Of a stretch of DNA of 24,057 nt, positions 23,681-24,057 are shown piece by piece. The stretch is taken from assembly GCA_937892735.1 (NCBI GenBank), contig CALBGL010000100.1, forward strand, positions 1-24,057, in the 5' to 3' direction. The notes beneath the pieces were generated by a model. It saw only the letters and a list, made by a program, of their open reading frames with translations. It ran no database searches and was not told the origin of the DNA. The DNA is from an uncultured Clostridia bacterium (GTDB taxonomy: Bacteria; Bacillota; Clostridia; Lachnospirales; Bianqueaceae). Position 1 is the first letter of the stretch, and every line of letters begins with the position of its first letter. A program made the translations under genes and the position numbers.

Positions 23681-23697
23681 ACACCCCGTTAAGGTGT
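23681..23697. promoter_or_regulatory. Dyad in the synthase 5' leader (candidate operator)
   Basis: ACACC (23681-23685), CCGTTAA, GGTGT (23693-23697). It falls near the expected transcription start of the synthase promoter at 23707-23735, where a bound repressor would block initiation. No known regulator consensus is recognised. Confidence 0.35.
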
Positions 23698-23706
23698 GTA
23701 GACTTT

Positions 23707-23735
23707 ATCATACTAAACTCCCCGATAGAAGTCAA
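23707..23735 (-). promoter_or_regulatory. Promoter of the Re-citrate synthase gene
   Basis: On the minus strand TTGACT (23730-23735), a 17-bp spacer and TATGAT (23707-23712). It lies 55 bp before the start codon. Confidence 0.8.
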
Positions 23736-23760
23736 GTATTTTTTGTATCAAACCGAGTTT

Positions 23761-23790
23761 TTGGACAACTTTTATAAAATTTTTTATAAA
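23761..23790 (+). promoter_or_regulatory. Possible promoter of the Cys-rich mini-protein
   Basis: TTGGAC (23761-23766), an 18-bp spacer and TATAAA (23785-23790), in a very AT-rich stretch with two TTTTATAAAA-like copies. Weaker than the other promoters here; the start codon is 95 bp downstream. Confidence 0.4.
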
Positions 23791-23884
23791 ATTGATGGAA
23801 CACTGGAAAAGCTATCGTAATATCCTGTAGTATCGAGGGAAACTTCTCCCCGACAAAATCATCATTGGAAAGGGGGCTCTCCCT

Positions 23885-24057
23885 ATGGGATGTGCCGGAC
23901 AAAACAATTATTGGATCATTATTTTACTGCTGCTTTGCTGCTGCGGAGATAATGGCGGATTCTTCGGCGGCGATGGCTGCGGAAACGACAACTGCAGCTG
24001 GATCATCTTCCTGATCCTGATCATGTGCTGCTGCGGCAATGGAAACGGTAGATCTTC
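23885..24057 (+). CDS. Small Cys/Gly-rich two-helix membrane protein (partial at right edge)
   Basis: At least 57 residues, continuing past the window. The reading frame is MGCAGQNNYW, a hydrophobic run IIILLLL, then CCCG, a Gly/Asn/Asp-rich stretch with FFGGDGCG, NCSW, a second hydrophobic run IIFLILIM, and CCCG again. The two halves are clearly related (NxxWII-LLL-CCCGxxxG), an internal duplication. AAAGGGGG at 23869-23876 lies eight bases before the ATG, a good ribosome binding site. Similar tiny proteins recur in Lachnospiraceae, where automated annotation has called some of them high-cysteine chorion-like; their function is unknown. Possible roles include metal binding or a spore or envelope component, but nothing here decides. 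The frame is convincing because of the ribosome binding site, repeat structure and Cys clustering. Confidence 0.72.
   Translation, partial: MGCAGQNNYWIIILLLLCCCGDNGGFFGGDGCGNDNCSWIIFLILIMCCCGNGNGRS

Overview
The window reads as a chromosomal segment of a low-to-mid GC Bacillota, most likely a clostridial (Lachnospiraceae-like) anaerobe. The grounds are strong AGGAGG-type ribosome binding sites, many near-consensus sigma-A promoters with 17-bp spacers, a T-box leader in front of metG, a tRNA gene without encoded CCA, a Re-type citrate synthase, and a tiny Cys/Gly-rich membrane protein of a kind common in that family. All of this comes from reading the sequence; no database search was possible.

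Layout. Bases 1-710 hold a terminator and then a striking array of eight imperfect palindromes that share the arms TGCGTATAA and TTATACGCA and are separated by spacers of 31-34 bp. No protein gene is credible there. A minus-strand pair follows (736-4706): a large putative glycoside hydrolase and an EamA-type transporter. Between 4707 and 5172 lie two back-to-back promoters and a frameshifted remnant that looks like the end of a traX-type gene. A NUDIX hydrolase (+) meets a MATE efflux gene (-) tail to tail, with overlapping ends. The MATE gene faces a MerR regulator across a textbook 19-bp-spacer MerR promoter. A tRNA-Arg(CCG) (-) and a translationally coupled pair, DHDPS/NAL-family aldolase plus ketopantoate-reductase-like enzyme (+), come next.

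From 10148 to 18300 the minus strand carries a housekeeping block read as metG (T-box controlled), tatD, blaR1-like, blaI-like, ksgA, and an rsmC-like methyltransferase. In many Bacillota metG/metS, tatD, rnmV and ksgA are neighbours. Here an M56/BlaI sensor-repressor pair occupies the usual rnmV position, and the sensor has an unusual 650-residue C-terminal region built of three repeats with Asp-rich, calcium-loop-like motifs.

From 18337 to 22069 the minus strand carries a polar amino-acid ABC importer (binding lipoprotein, permease, ATPase) in one operon with an AbgB-like M20 amidohydrolase, suggesting uptake and intracellular hydrolysis of an amidated or acylated amino acid. A Re-citrate synthase gene (22249-23652) with its own promoter and a 5'-leader dyad follows, and the right edge is a plus-strand Cys/Gly-rich mini-protein cut by the window end.

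The points most worth following are the palindrome array, the triple-repeat BlaR1-like sensor with blaI transcribed together with ksgA, the aldolase/reductase pair, and the Cys-rich mini-protein.
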